Below are positions 47,264 through 56,444 of a stretch of 64,000 nt of DNA, piece by piece. Position numbers and translations under genes: made by a program. The notes beneath the pieces are model-generated. The model did no database searches. It worked only from the letters and a program-made list of their open reading frames with translations, and was not told the DNA's origin. This DNA is from Embleya sp040605455. Lineage in GTDB: Bacteria; Actinomycetota; Actinomycetes; Streptomycetales; Streptomycetaceae. Numbering within the stretch: position 1 is the first letter of the stretch; every line of letters starts with the position of its first letter. Location of the stretch: assembly GCF_040605455.1 (NCBI RefSeq), contig NZ_JBEXCV010000005.1, positions 67,116 through 131,115 of the forward strand. The letters run 5' to 3'.

Positions 47264-47968
47264 ATGGAACTTCACGAGGCGCTGTACACCACGCGCGCGA
47301 TGCGCCGGGTCGGGCCGGATCCGATCCCGCCCGACGTGCAGGCCCGCATCCTGGACGCGGCGGTACGCGCGCCCAGCGGCGGCAACAGCCAGGGCTGGCG
47401 CTTCCTGCTGGTGGACGCCCCGGGCGTCAAGGGCCGGCTCGGCCCGCTGTACCGGGACGCGATGGACAGCTTGTGGAAGACCATATACGCGCCGCGCGTG
47501 GCCGCCGCCGAGGCGGATCCGGACAGCGCGGACAGCCGGTCCTTCGTCCGGGTGCGGCGCTCGTCCCAGTGGCTCGCGGACAACTTCGAACAGGTCCCGC
47601 TGTTCATGTTCGGCTTCACCCGGCACGATCCCACCGGCGGCTCGATCTTCCCGGCGGTGTGGAGCGCGATGCTGGCCGCTCGCGCCGAGGGGGTGGGTAC
47701 CGCGCTGACCGCGGTGCTGGGCATCTCGCATCGGGACGCGGTCCTGGAGGTGCTCGGGGTGCCGCCCGACCAGGGCTGGCACATGGCGTGCTGCGTGTCG
47801 TTCGGCTATCCGACCGGCACGTGGGGTGTGGCGCCCAGGACGCCGGTGCACGAGGTGGCGTATCGCAACACCTGGGGCGAACCGCTCGGGTTCGAGGTGC
47901 CGGCGCCGTTGTGGCCTGCCGACGGTGCGGCGTACGTGCCCACCACGTTCGAGGGAGATGCCCGGTGA
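47264..47968 (+). CDS. Nitroreductase-family flavin oxidoreductase
   Basis: A 234-residue FMN protein of the nitroreductase fold: LYTTRAMRRVGPDPIPPDVQ at the start, APSGGNSQGWRFLLV (FMN loop) and the C-terminal region with AEGVGTALTAVLG. It would use NAD(P)H to reduce an enone, quinone or nitro group. Substrates of family members in sterol clusters are unknown. It lies 48 bp after the CoA transferase gene and its stop overlaps the next start (GTGA), so it is part of one operon. Confidence 0.88.
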   Translation: MELHEALYTTRAMRRVGPDPIPPDVQARILDAAVRAPSGGNSQGWRFLLVDAPGVKGRLGPLYRDAMDSLWKTIYAPRVAAAEADPDSADSRSFVRVRRSSQWLADNFEQVPLFMFGFTRHDPTGGSIFPAVWSAMLAARAEGVGTALTAVLGISHRDAVLEVLGVPPDQGWHMACCVSFGYPTGTWGVAPRTPVHEVAYRNTWGEPLGFEVPAPLWPADGAAYVPTTFEGDAR

Positions 47969-48816
47969 CACGTGCCGACCTGCCGCTGCGAGACACGGTG
48001 GCGCTGGTGACCGGAGGAGGCAGCGGGATCGGGCTGGGCTGCGCACGGCGGTTCGCCGCCGACGGCGCACACGTGCTGATCGCGGGCCGCAGTGCGGACC
48101 GATTGCGCGGCGCGGTGGCCGAGTTGGAGAAGGTCGCGGCGACCGGCGTGCACATCGCATACGCGGTGACCGACGTGACCGACGAGGACCAGGTCCGGGC
48201 GGCGGTGGCCGGCGCGGCCGAACTTGGGCCGCTGCGCGCGGTGGTCGCCTCAGCGGGCGGCAACTCCACGATGGGTCCGCTGACTTCGCTCGACACGGCC
48301 AAGTGGCGCGAGACGGTCGAGCTGAACCTGACCGGCACGATGCTCGTGCTCAAGCACACGGCCCGGCTGATGGCGGCGGCCGGCGGCGGCTCGTTCGTGG
48401 CGATCTCCTCGATCGCCTCGGCCAGGACGCATCGCTGGTTCGGCGCGTACGGCGTGAGCAAGGCCGGCATCGACCACCTGGTCCGGCTCGCCGCCGACGA
48501 ACTCGGCGCGAGCGGCGTCCGGGTGAACAGCATCCTGCCCGGCCTGGTGGCCACCGAAATGGTCGACGCGGTCACCCAGGGCGGCCCGGTCCTGGACGAC
48601 TACCTGGCCTGCACGCCGCTGGGGCGGGTCGGACAGGCCGACGACATCGCCTCGCTCGCGGCCTTCCTGGTCGGCCCCGAATCAACCTGGATCACCGGCC
48701 AGAACATCAACGTGGACGGCGGTCACCACCTGCGCCGGGGTCCCGACTTTCGGGCCTTCCTGGAGCCGGTCTTCGGCGCCGACGGCCTGCGCGGCATCGT
48801 CGCGGAAGGGAACTGA
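47965..48816 (+). CDS. Short-chain dehydrogenase/reductase
   Basis: A 283-residue SDR. The NAD(P) motif is VTGGGSGIGLG near residue 16. The catalytic Ser lies in ISSIAS and the YxxxK motif is YGVSKAG (here AYGVSKAGI), with the usual LPGLVATEM substrate-loop start. It oxidises or reduces a hydroxyacyl or steroid alcohol. The GTG at 47965 overlaps the nitroreductase stop. The next gene starts 2 bp after its stop, so the cluster is tightly coupled. Confidence 0.92.
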   Translation: MTRADLPLRDTVALVTGGGSGIGLGCARRFAADGAHVLIAGRSADRLRGAVAELEKVAATGVHIAYAVTDVTDEDQVRAAVAGAAELGPLRAVVASAGGNSTMGPLTSLDTAKWRETVELNLTGTMLVLKHTARLMAAAGGGSFVAISSIASARTHRWFGAYGVSKAGIDHLVRLAADELGASGVRVNSILPGLVATEMVDAVTQGGPVLDDYLACTPLGRVGQADDIASLAAFLVGPESTWITGQNINVDGGHHLRRGPDFRAFLEPVFGADGLRGIVAEGN

Positions 48817-48818
48817 CC

Positions 48819-50399
48819 ATGACCCAGCGGGTATTCAACCTGGCGGACCTGTTCGAGGTCGTGGTGGACGCCTGTCCGGATCGGCTCGCGCTGGTCGCGG
48901 GCGAGGTTCGGCTGACCTACCGCGAGCTGGACGAGCGGGCCAACCGGGCCGCGCACGCCTTCATCTCGGCGGGGCTGGCGACCGGCGCGCACATCGGCAT
49001 CTATTCGCGCAACCGGGCCGAGTGGCTGGAGGCGATGATCGGCGCGTTCAAGGCGCGCATGGTGCCGATCAACATCAACTACCGCTACGTCGAGGACGAG
49101 CTGCGCTACATCGTCGACAACGCGGACCTGGCCGGGCTGGTCGTCGAGCGCGGTTACCTGCCCAAGGTCGCGGCGGTGCGCGACGACGCGCCGACGCTCG
49201 CGCACGTGTTCGTCCTCGCGGACGAGTTCGACGAGAAGCTCGACGGGAGCGTCGACTACGAGGAGGCCCTCGCGGCCGAGAGCGGTGCTCGCGACTTCGA
49301 GCAGCGCTCTCCCGAGGACCGGTACATGGTCTACACCGGCGGGACCACCGGCTTTCCCAAGGGCGTCGAGTGGCGCTCGCACGACATCTTCTGCTCGGCG
49401 ATGGGCGGCGGGAACTTCGGCGGCGAACCGATCGCGGATCCCGAACTGCTCGCCGCCAAGGCCGAGGGCGCCCCGCTGGTCCAGATGCTGACCACGCCGC
49501 TGATGCACGGCAACGGCCAGTGGGTCACCTGGATCACCCTGTTCAGCGCGGGCACCGCAGTGATGTGGACCGGCCTGCGCTACGACCCGGCCGAGATCCT
49601 GCGCATGGTCGAACGTGAGGGCTGCGTGACGATGATGCTGGTCGGCGACGCGATGGCCCGCCCGATCGCGGACGAGTTGGAGAACGGCGAGCACCGCGTG
49701 CCGACGCTCAAGGTGATCGGCTCCGGCGGCGCGCTGCTCTCCCCGGCGGTCAAGGCCCAGCTCACCCGGCTGATCCCCGGTCTGTACATCGCCGACAGCT
49801 TCGGCGCCTCGGAGTTCGGGGCGGGCAGCTCGCAGACCCCCGGCGGCCGCTTCCCGCTCAAGCCCAAGACGGCGGTGCTCGGCGAGGACCTGCGTCCGGT
49901 GGGCGTGGGCGAGAGCGGCCGGATGGCCCGGACCGGATACATCCCGATCGGCTACTACAAGGACCCGGTCAAGACCGCGGACACCTTCCACATCGACCCG
50001 GACGGCGTGCGCTGGGTCATCCCCGGCGACTTCGCCCGGGTCGAGGACGACGGTGACGTGACCCTGCTCGGCCGCGGCTCGGTGTGCATCAACACCGGCG
50101 GCGAGAAGGTCTTCCCGGAAGAGGTCGAGGGCGTACTCAAGGCGCACCCGGCGGTGTACGACGCGGTCGTGGTCGGCATCCCGGACCCTCGCTTCGGCGA
50201 GCGGGTGGCCGCGGTCGCGTCGCTGCGCCCGGGCCACACCCTGACCACGAAGGACCTGGCCGAGCACGCCCGGGGGCAGCTGGCCGGCTACAAGATCCCG
50301 CGGGATCTGGTCACGGTCCCCGAGGTGCCGCGCACTCCGGCCGGAAAGCCGGACTACCGGTGGGCGAAGGAAACGGCGGTGGGGGCGCTCGGGGAGTAG
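48819..50399 (+). CDS. Acyl-CoA synthetase (AMP-binding, FadD-like)
   Basis: A 526-residue ANL-superfamily enzyme. The P-loop reads YTGGTTGFPKGVE, the A5 motif SFGASEFGAG, and the C-terminal GGEKVFPEEVEGVL with final K in RTPAGKPDY. It forms an acyl-AMP and then an acyl-CoA. In the FadD group, members near KstR-like regulators act on steroid side-chain or ring-derived acids, and this is the natural substrate guess. It is the last gene of the rightward operon. GGAAGGG precedes the ATG at 48819. Confidence 0.93.
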   Translation: MTQRVFNLADLFEVVVDACPDRLALVAGEVRLTYRELDERANRAAHAFISAGLATGAHIGIYSRNRAEWLEAMIGAFKARMVPININYRYVEDELRYIVDNADLAGLVVERGYLPKVAAVRDDAPTLAHVFVLADEFDEKLDGSVDYEEALAAESGARDFEQRSPEDRYMVYTGGTTGFPKGVEWRSHDIFCSAMGGGNFGGEPIADPELLAAKAEGAPLVQMLTTPLMHGNGQWVTWITLFSAGTAVMWTGLRYDPAEILRMVEREGCVTMMLVGDAMARPIADELENGEHRVPTLKVIGSGGALLSPAVKAQLTRLIPGLYIADSFGASEFGAGSSQTPGGRFPLKPKTAVLGEDLRPVGVGESGRMARTGYIPIGYYKDPVKTADTFHIDPDGVRWVIPGDFARVEDDGDVTLLGRGSVCINTGGEKVFPEEVEGVLKAHPAVYDAVVVGIPDPRFGERVAAVASLRPGHTLTTKDLAEHARGQLAGYKIPRDLVTVPEVPRTPAGKPDYRWAKETAVGALGE

Positions 50400-50473
50400 G
50401 GGTTGGGTGGGAGTGCCGGCGCGTTGGGGGGTGGGCGGGGCACGGGGGTGGGGGCTTCGCCTATCGTAGGCGC

Positions 50474-51385
50474 ATGATCGTGCCTCGTCAGCGGACCGGG
50501 CTGCTTGCCACCGGGATTCGTTGGCATGATGGTCGGCCGTATCTGGTGTTGATCGACGCGGCGGATGTGGAGTCGCTTCAGGTGCTCGCTCCCGGTACCA
50601 CCACCGGGTGGCGGTTGGCCGGTCCGCGTACGTGTGTGGGCATACGGCGCAAGAGCGGGCGGCGCGTTCCGTGCCCCATGCTCGCGCCGCTGCCGGCGAC
50701 GGCTCCGCGGTCGCAGTGTGACGCCTGTGCGTCGGCCGACCCGGGCCGAAAGCTCGCGCGGGATCAGGCGATGGACGACCCGCGGCCGTTCTCGCTCTAC
50801 CTCGCGTGGTTCGGGCCCGGGCTGGTCAAGGTCGGCCTCACCGCCACCGAGCGCCGCGCGGCCCGACTCGCCGACCAGGGTGCGCCGATGTTCACGTGGC
50901 TCGCGCACGGCCCGCTGGTACCCATCCGCAGCACCGAGCGCGCGTGCTCGGCCACCGGCACGGTCCGGGAGCGGATACCGCACAAGGCCAAGGCGGCCGC
51001 CTGGTGGCGCACCCGCACGCCCGGCCCGCCGGCCGAACTCGCCGACGCGCATGCGCGGTTGATCCCGCTCCTGCCGGACACGCTGACCTCGGCGCCGTGC
51101 GACATCCAGGACCTGACCCGGTTCTACGGCCTGACCGACCCGCCGCCGCCGACCCGGGATCAGGTCGCCGGACTGGCCCAGGACGCGCTGCTGCACGGCG
51201 AGTTCACGTGCGTCGCGGGGCACGACGCACTGATCACCACGGACACCGGGCCGCTGTTCGTGGATCTGCGGCTGCTCACCGGCTGGCAGTTGACACCGGC
51301 CCGGGGTCGCCCCCGGGGCATCGCCGTCAAGCCCCTGGAGACGGGTCGGGCGCCGGACGGGTCGGTGCAGGAGGGGCTGTTCTAG
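50474..51385 (+). CDS. DUF2797 family protein
   Basis: A 303-residue protein with the DUF2797 pattern: an N-terminal Cys-rich block (VPCPMLAPLP then QCDACA), a central block FSLYLAWFGPGLVKVGLTAT (similar to a GIY-YIG-like or similar small-domain strand), and GAPMFTWLAHGPL. The four Cys may bind zinc. The family has no known role. ATG at 50474 lies after a short G-rich gap of 74 bp from the acyl-CoA synthetase gene, so it may be separate. The C-terminal part is variable. Confidence 0.75.
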   Translation: MIVPRQRTGLLATGIRWHDGRPYLVLIDAADVESLQVLAPGTTTGWRLAGPRTCVGIRRKSGRRVPCPMLAPLPATAPRSQCDACASADPGRKLARDQAMDDPRPFSLYLAWFGPGLVKVGLTATERRAARLADQGAPMFTWLAHGPLVPIRSTERACSATGTVRERIPHKAKAAAWWRTRTPGPPAELADAHARLIPLLPDTLTSAPCDIQDLTRFYGLTDPPPPTRDQVAGLAQDALLHGEFTCVAGHDALITTDTGPLFVDLRLLTGWQLTPARGRPRGIAVKPLETGRAPDGSVQEGLF

Positions 51386-51474
51386 GGGCTGCTCCAGGGA
51401 CTGTCCGGAGGAGCGGGGTGGGATTCAGGACACGAGACGCGCCTTGCGCTCGTTCGCCGGGGCTGCTCGCCACC

Positions 51475-52674
51475 TCAGATCCGGGATGCGGTTGGGCAGG
51501 ATCCCGGCCCGGCGCCCGCGTCGATCGGCTTGCTGCGGTCGTACGGATCCACCGTCGCCGGGGCGCCGGTCGGCGTCCCGGTGGGTATGTGGTCCTCCGG
51601 GAACTCCGGGCGCACGAAGCCGTCCAAGCGGGTACACGAACTGTTCGCGATGTCGTTGTCGACGTTCGCCACGGCTATCCGACCGTGCGTGGTCGACCGG
51701 TAGCGAGGCCCCCGGTACACCTTGGTCTCCAGCACCCGGCGAACCACGGAGCGGGTGACGCTCGCACCGGGCCCGCTGCCGGCCTTGGCCACCGGGTAGA
51801 CGAACGAGTAGTCCGCGTGCACGGTCAGCATGCCCTCGCGGTCGGTGTCGTAGCTCGTAATCCCGTTGATCTTGACCACCGAGCCCACCAGCTCGACGTC
51901 CTTGGGGTCGAACCTGGTCAGCCACGCCTTCGGGTTGTCCCCATCCGCATCCCACCGGGTCGCGGTCATCGCGTTCTCGATCCGCGCGACGAGCCCGTCG
52001 GCCGGATCCAGCAGGGCGAGGTAGCCGGCCGGGCGGGCACCCGCGAGCACGTCGCGGTCCAGGTTGCCCGCGATCAGCAGCCGGCGGGTCAGTTCCAGTG
52101 CCTCGGTGACCTCGGCGACGGAGTACCCGGGCACGGCCCTGGCCTCGGGCATGGACAGGCCCGCCTCGTTGTCCGCGTAGTTGAGCGCCGGCGACCCGGC
52201 GAACGGGTTCTTCCGGGTCGGCATGTCCGGGTCCACACCCTGCTGTCGCGCCGCGACCGAAGGCACGGAGGTGGCCACCCCGGTCACCGGCGGCTGCACC
52301 ATCGGGTCGTCCGCGGTGGCCGTGTTCGATGTCTCGAACCAGCCGAACACCCGGTCCGGGGCTGCGGCGAAGGCCACCAGGGCGAGCACCGCGACGGTGA
52401 CCAAGACCGTCTTGAGCCGAGGTCGCCGGCCGCGCGCCTTGGGCGCATCGGACCGCCAAGGACGGTCCTGCGGCGGCTCGTTCGCCCACTGGCGGGCCAA
52501 CATCCTTGCTCGTGCCGATCCTTCCGTCCGGGTCGCGCCCTTGACGAAATCCTCGTCGAACACGTACCCGGCGAACGGGTCGTTCACATCGGCCCCACCC
52601 GACGAACCACCCGATTGTCCATCCATCCGGTCGCGGTCATCGCCTGCGTCCCGGCCCCCCTTGTTCTCCGACAC
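51475..52674 (-). CDS. Single-helix membrane protein, unknown function
   Basis: A 399-residue protein with a long charged cytoplasmic segment (residues 1-88), one membrane helix (about 89-105), and an extracytoplasmic domain of about 290 residues. The outer domain has alpha-helical and strand parts (YSVAEVTEALELTRRLLIAG and TVHADYSFVYPVAKAG). I do not recognise the family, though the layout is common among streptomycete hypothetical proteins. The start is GTG at 52674. It is convergent to the DUF2797 gene (89 bp) and divergent from the CMD gene (188 bp). Confidence 0.7.
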   Translation of the reverse strand: MSENKGGRDAGDDRDRMDGQSGGSSGGADVNDPFAGYVFDEDFVKGATRTEGSARARMLARQWANEPPQDRPWRSDAPKARGRRPRLKTVLVTVAVLALVAFAAAPDRVFGWFETSNTATADDPMVQPPVTGVATSVPSVAARQQGVDPDMPTRKNPFAGSPALNYADNEAGLSMPEARAVPGYSVAEVTEALELTRRLLIAGNLDRDVLAGARPAGYLALLDPADGLVARIENAMTATRWDADGDNPKAWLTRFDPKDVELVGSVVKINGITSYDTDREGMLTVHADYSFVYPVAKAGSGPGASVTRSVVRRVLETKVYRGPRYRSTTHGRIAVANVDNDIANSSCTRLDGFVRPEFPEDHIPTGTPTGAPATVDPYDRSKPIDAGAGPGSCPTASRI

Positions 52675-52862
52675 GCGATCAAGATATCGACGCCAACCGA
52701 CAGGCCGGGTCGAGGGTGGCGCACCCTACGTTTGCCCGCGAAATCATCGACCCGACGGCACGGGCCGTTTCCGGCCTCGGACGCCTCGATCGACGAACAC
52801 GGGGTCGGCGTCGAGGTCGTGTCCTTGACTTCGAGTTCACTCCAACTCGTAGGCTCCCGATC

Positions 52863-53702
52863 ATGAACAGCGCATCAGACACCGTCACCACCGCCCCGGA
52901 CAACCGCTACGAGCGCGGCCTCGCCGTACTGCGGCAGGTCGCCGGCACCGACCGGCCCGCCGTGCTCGAAAGCCTTGCCGACATCGCCCCCGATCTGGCC
53001 CGATACACCGTCGAGTTCGGCTACGGCGACATCTATTCACGCCCCGGACTCACGCTCCGGCAGCGGCAGTTGGCCAACGTCGCGGCCCTGGCCGCGATCG
53101 GCCACGCGGCGCCGCAGCTGCGCTTCCACCTGACCGGCGCGCTCAACGTCGGCTGCACGCGGCGCGAGATCGTGGAGACCCTGATCCACGTCTGCGTCTA
53201 CGCCGGTTTCCCGGCCGCGCTCAACGGGCTGACCGCGGCCCGCGAGGTCTTCGAGGCCCACCCGGCGGCGGCCGACGCCGCCCCGATCGAGGCGCCCGCA
53301 TCCACCGAGACCACCGCCGACCGTTACCGTCGGGGCCTGGCCGCGCTCACCGAGATCGACGGTCACGCCGGCGAACAGGTCATCGCGTCGCTTCGGGACA
53401 TCGCCCCGGACCTGGGCCGCTACCTGCTGGAATTCGCTTTCGGCGACGTGTACTCGCGCACCGGCCTGGATCTGGAGACCCGCGAACTCGCCACGATCGC
53501 TATGTGCACCGCGCTCGGCACGGCCGCGCCGCAGCTCGCGGTGCACATCCACGGCCTGCTCAACGTCGGCGGCACCGAGGAGGAAGTGGTCGAAACGATC
53601 ACCCAGATGGTCGGCTATGCGGGCTTCCCCGCCGCGCTGAACGGCATCAACGTCGCCCGCGCGGTGTTCGCCGAGCGGGCCCAGGCCGGCGTACAGGGCT
53701 AG
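52863..53702 (+). CDS. Carboxymuconolactone decarboxylase-like protein, two fused domains
   Basis: A 279-residue protein made of two CMD repeats (about residues 12-125 and 150-270). Each half repeats the pattern YERGL.L..V.G, then IAPDLARYTVEFGYGDIYSR and a GFPAALNG end. CMD family members are either small decarboxylases or AhpD-like disulfide reductases. Neither half has the CxxC pair of AhpD, so redox activity of the AhpD kind is unlikely. Fused double CMD proteins of this kind occur in actinobacteria. ATG at 52863 is used. Its stop codon overlaps that of the convergent acetyltransferase gene. Confidence 0.85.
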   Translation: MNSASDTVTTAPDNRYERGLAVLRQVAGTDRPAVLESLADIAPDLARYTVEFGYGDIYSRPGLTLRQRQLANVAALAAIGHAAPQLRFHLTGALNVGCTRREIVETLIHVCVYAGFPAALNGLTAAREVFEAHPAAADAAPIEAPASTETTADRYRRGLAALTEIDGHAGEQVIASLRDIAPDLGRYLLEFAFGDVYSRTGLDLETRELATIAMCTALGTAAPQLAVHIHGLLNVGGTEEEVVETITQMVGYAGFPAALNGINVARAVFAERAQAGVQG

Positions 53703-54247
53703 GAAGGTTCCGCCGCGTCGTCCTGCGGCAGCATGTACACGTCGCGGCCCTCCCGGTCCACGAACGCGTCGCTCGCCCGGAAGCCGACCCGGCGGGCCAG
53801 GGTCAGGGACGGCACGTTGGCCGCGTCGATCACCGCGACGATCGGCATCGACGGGAGTGTCCGGCGGGCCAGGTCGAGGATGACGTCGACCGCCTCGCGA
53901 GCCAGACCCCGACCCCAGGCGACCGGCGCGAAACGGTAGTAGAGGTTGAACACCGGTATGCCGTCCGGCCGCAGCCGCCGGGTCAACTGGGTCCCGGCGA
54001 AGCCGAACACCCCGGCCGGGTCCTCGCGCGGCGCGACCGCGCAATAGCCGATCCCGTCCCGTTCCCAGTCCTCGATCATCGAGTCCAGGAACGCGACCCC
54101 CTCCTCGGCCGACCGCATCGGCCCGTGCGGGTTGTAGCGATTGGTCTCCGGATCCCCGTGCACGGCGAACACCGCCGCCGCGTCCTCGGGGTGGGGCCGG
54201 GTCAGAACCAGTCGTGCGGTCTCGACGACCGTGATGCGAGATGCCAC
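53699..54247 (-). CDS. GNAT-family N-acetyltransferase (RimJ/RimL-like)
   Basis: A 182-residue protein of the RimJ/RimL GNAT group: VETARLVLTRPHPEDAAAVF at the start, YYRFAPVAWGRGLAREAVDV with the R-G-x-A acetyl-CoA loop (WGRGLA), and NVPSLTLARRVGFRAS at the end. It would acetylate an amino group of a protein, antibiotic or small molecule. GTG at 54247 starts at the typical first strand. An upstream ATG would add a non-conserved segment. Its stop is interlocked with the CMD gene stop (CTAG). Confidence 0.88.
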   Translation of the reverse strand: MASRITVVETARLVLTRPHPEDAAAVFAVHGDPETNRYNPHGPMRSAEEGVAFLDSMIEDWERDGIGYCAVAPREDPAGVFGFAGTQLTRRLRPDGIPVFNLYYRFAPVAWGRGLAREAVDVILDLARRTLPSMPIVAVIDAANVPSLTLARRVGFRASDAFVDREGRDVYMLPQDDAAEPS

Positions 54248-54413
54248 GCGCGTGCCGTTCGATGTGGATCGGATCGGATCGGCTTTGGTTCGGTTCGATT
54301 CGTGAATGCCATCTCTGTCGAGCCTACTGAACGCCTGGGCGCCACTACCCGCCCGGCGGCCGACCGCCCGTACCGGTCGACCCGGCACCGACGTACCTTC
54401 CCGGTGTCCGGGT

Positions 54414-54992
54414 TCAGACCTGGTAGCGGTTCGGGGCGAAGGCCTGGGGGTTGGCCTCGATCCAGGCGGAGGTGCGGCGCAGGCCCTCGGTCAGGTCGAT
54501 CCGGGGCTTCCAGCCGGCGAGTTCGCGGGCCTTGGTGGTGTCGGACAGCAGGCGTTCGACCTCGCTGCCGGCCGGGCGCAGCCGGGTGCGGTCGACCACG
54601 ATCTCCGCGTCCCGGCCGGAGGCCACGATCAGCGCCCGGGCCAGTTCACCAATCGAGACCTCGGTGCCGGTACCCAGGTTGATCACCTCGCCCAGCGTGG
54701 CGTCGGCGAGCGCGACCGCCGAGGAACCCTCGGCGGTGTCGGTCGCGTAGGTGAAGTCCCGGGTCGGCGTGAGCGAGCCGAGCCGCACCTCGCGACTGCC
54801 CGCGTGCAACTGGGCCAGGATGGTCGGGATCACCGCGCGGGCCGACTGGCGCGGGCCGTAGGTATTGAACGGCCGCACCACCGACACCGGCAGCTCGAAC
54901 GTGTGCCGGTAGGACAGCGCCATCATGTCCGCGCCGATCTTCGAGGCGGAGTACGGCGATTGCGGCTGGAGCGGGTGGCTCTCGGTGATCGG
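54414..54992 (-). pseudogene. LegB-like NAD-dependent epimerase/dehydratase, C-terminal part
   Basis: The minus strand encodes the C-terminal 193 residues of an extended SDR. It begins at PITESHPLQPQSPYSASKIG, which contains the YxxxK active-site Lys, and runs through VVRPFNTYGPRQSARAVIPT and the LGSLTPTRDFTY block to the natural end. This pattern matches NAD-dependent 4,6-dehydratases of the LegB group. The N-terminal Rossmann half (about 120-130 residues with the GxxGxxG motif) is missing, replaced beyond 54992 by a histidine kinase fragment on the other strand. The remainder cannot bind NAD. Confidence 0.8.
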
Positions 54993-54993
54993 G

Positions 54994-55320
54994 GTGTCGA
55001 ACCTGCTCGACAACGCGGCCAAGTTCAGCCCGCCCGGCGGCCCGGTCGAGGTGCGGCTCGGCGCCGACCTCGAACTCACCGTGCGCGACCACGGCCCCGG
55101 CATCGCGGCCGAGGACCTGCCGTACGTCTTCGACCGCTTCTACCGGGCCTCCGCGGCGCGTTCGCTGCCCGGCTCCGGGCTCGGGCTGGCGATGGCCCGG
55201 CAGATCGCCAGGGCGCACGGCGCCACGCTCACCGCCGAGCCGGCGTCCGGCGGGGGCGCACTGTTTCGGCTGCGGTTCGCCGGCACACCGCCGGGCGCGG
55301 GGTCGCCGAACGCCGAATAG
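54994..55320 (+). pseudogene. Sensor histidine kinase, C-terminal ATPase domain only
   Basis: The plus strand encodes the last 108 residues of a histidine kinase. The N-box is VSNLLDNAAKFSP, G1 is DHGPGI, the F-box is DRFYR and the G2 box is GSGLGLAMA, so the full HATPase_c fold is there. The HisKA phospho-acceptor domain and the sensor part are missing, replaced by antisense sequence of the epimerase fragment. GTG at 54994 could in principle start a stand-alone ATPase domain, but no ribosome site is seen. It ends in a Gly/Pro-rich tail. Confidence 0.8.
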
Positions 55321-55374
55321 GTGCCGGTCGGGGCGCCACCGACCGGCCGCCACCGACCGGGCGGACCCCGGCGC

Positions 55375-56364
55375 TCAGTTGCGGTCCGCGAGCAGGTGTC
55401 GGGAGCCGTCGACACCCACCCCCTCGCGCCGCAGCGCCCGGGTGCGGTGTTCGCGCGGACTCATCCCCCGGACCCGCTTGAAGGCCGTGCTGAGCGCGAA
55501 CGCGTCGCCGTAGCCCACCTTCTCCGCGACCCCGCCGACCGTGGCGTCCGGTTCGCACAGCAGGTCCGCAGCCAGGGCGAGGCGCCAGCCGGTGAGGAAG
55601 GTCATCGGTGGTTCGCCGATCAGCTCGGCGAACCGGCGGGCCAGCGAGGCCCGGGAGACCCCCGCCTCGGCGGCCAGCGACGCGACCGTCCACGGCTGTT
55701 CGGGGTTGTTGTAGATCAGACCCAGCACGTGCCCGACCACCGGATCGCGGTAACCGCGGTACCAGCCCGGCGCGTCCGACCCCGACCGGGCGAACCACGT
55801 GCGCAGCATGGCGATCAGCAGCAGGTCCAACAGCCGGTCCAGGACCGCGTCCTGCCCGGGCCCGTCCTTGACGATCTCGTCGGCCAGCAGCGGGATCACC
55901 GCGAAGTCCCCCTCGCTGTGCCGGATCACCGCGAGCGCGGGCAGCGCCTCCAGCAGCGAGCGGCTGACCTCGCCGGCCATCTGGTACGTCCCGGTCAACA
56001 TGATCGTCTCGGCGTCCGCGCTGTTGCCCCAGGAACGCACGCCCAGGGCCATCTCCTTGGCCAGGTCCCGCCCGTCCGGGGTCGAACAGCGCTGGCCCGG
56101 ATGGATGATGATCTGCGGCTGCGAGCCCGGCTCGTCGGAGATCCGGTAGTGGTCGGGGCCGCGCACGATCGCCACGTCTCCGGCGGTCAGTCGTACCGCC
56201 TCACCCCGATCCAACGCGATCCACGCATGGCCGCGCACCATCGACACGATGGTCAGCGGCGCCTCGTCGTGAATGCGCATCGACCACGGCGGGCTCAGCA
56301 TCGAACGGAGCAGGAAGGCGCCTTGCGCCCGAGGTCCGTTGAGCAGACTCGCGAGAGCGTCCAT
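55375..56364 (-). CDS. AraC-family regulator with cupin-type sensor domain
   Basis: A 329-residue protein. The N-terminal AraC_binding cupin (residues 5-190) contains VRGHAWIALDRGEAVRLTAG and the GPDHYRISD strand. The C-terminal double HTH (residues 225-320) contains WTVASLAAEAGVSRASLARR and VGYGDAFALSTAFKRVRGMS. Such regulators activate a neighbouring operon in response to a small molecule or oxidative signal. It is divergent from the NmrA-DUF1772 genes with 80 bp between starts. That region carries AAACA/TGTTT inverted arms (56384-56403). Start is ATG at 56364 without a clear ribosome site. Confidence 0.88.
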   Translation of the reverse strand: MDALASLLNGPRAQGAFLLRSMLSPPWSMRIHDEAPLTIVSMVRGHAWIALDRGEAVRLTAGDVAIVRGPDHYRISDEPGSQPQIIIHPGQRCSTPDGRDLAKEMALGVRSWGNSADAETIMLTGTYQMAGEVSRSLLEALPALAVIRHSEGDFAVIPLLADEIVKDGPGQDAVLDRLLDLLLIAMLRTWFARSGSDAPGWYRGYRDPVVGHVLGLIYNNPEQPWTVASLAAEAGVSRASLARRFAELIGEPPMTFLTGWRLALAADLLCEPDATVGGVAEKVGYGDAFALSTAFKRVRGMSPREHRTRALRREGVGVDGSRHLLADRN

Positions 56365-56444
56365 GCGCAAATCCTAGACGATCAAACATGCAATTGGGTG
56401 TTTCAGCGATGTTCAGTCTCACTACGAGGGCATTGAATAGAGCC

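Noticed and set aside
43995..50399. P450 and oxidoreductases as a secondary-metabolite cluster
   Set aside because: No core synthase (PKS, NRPS, terpene or RiPP) is present. The KstR-like regulator and the CoA-ester enzymes fit catabolism better.
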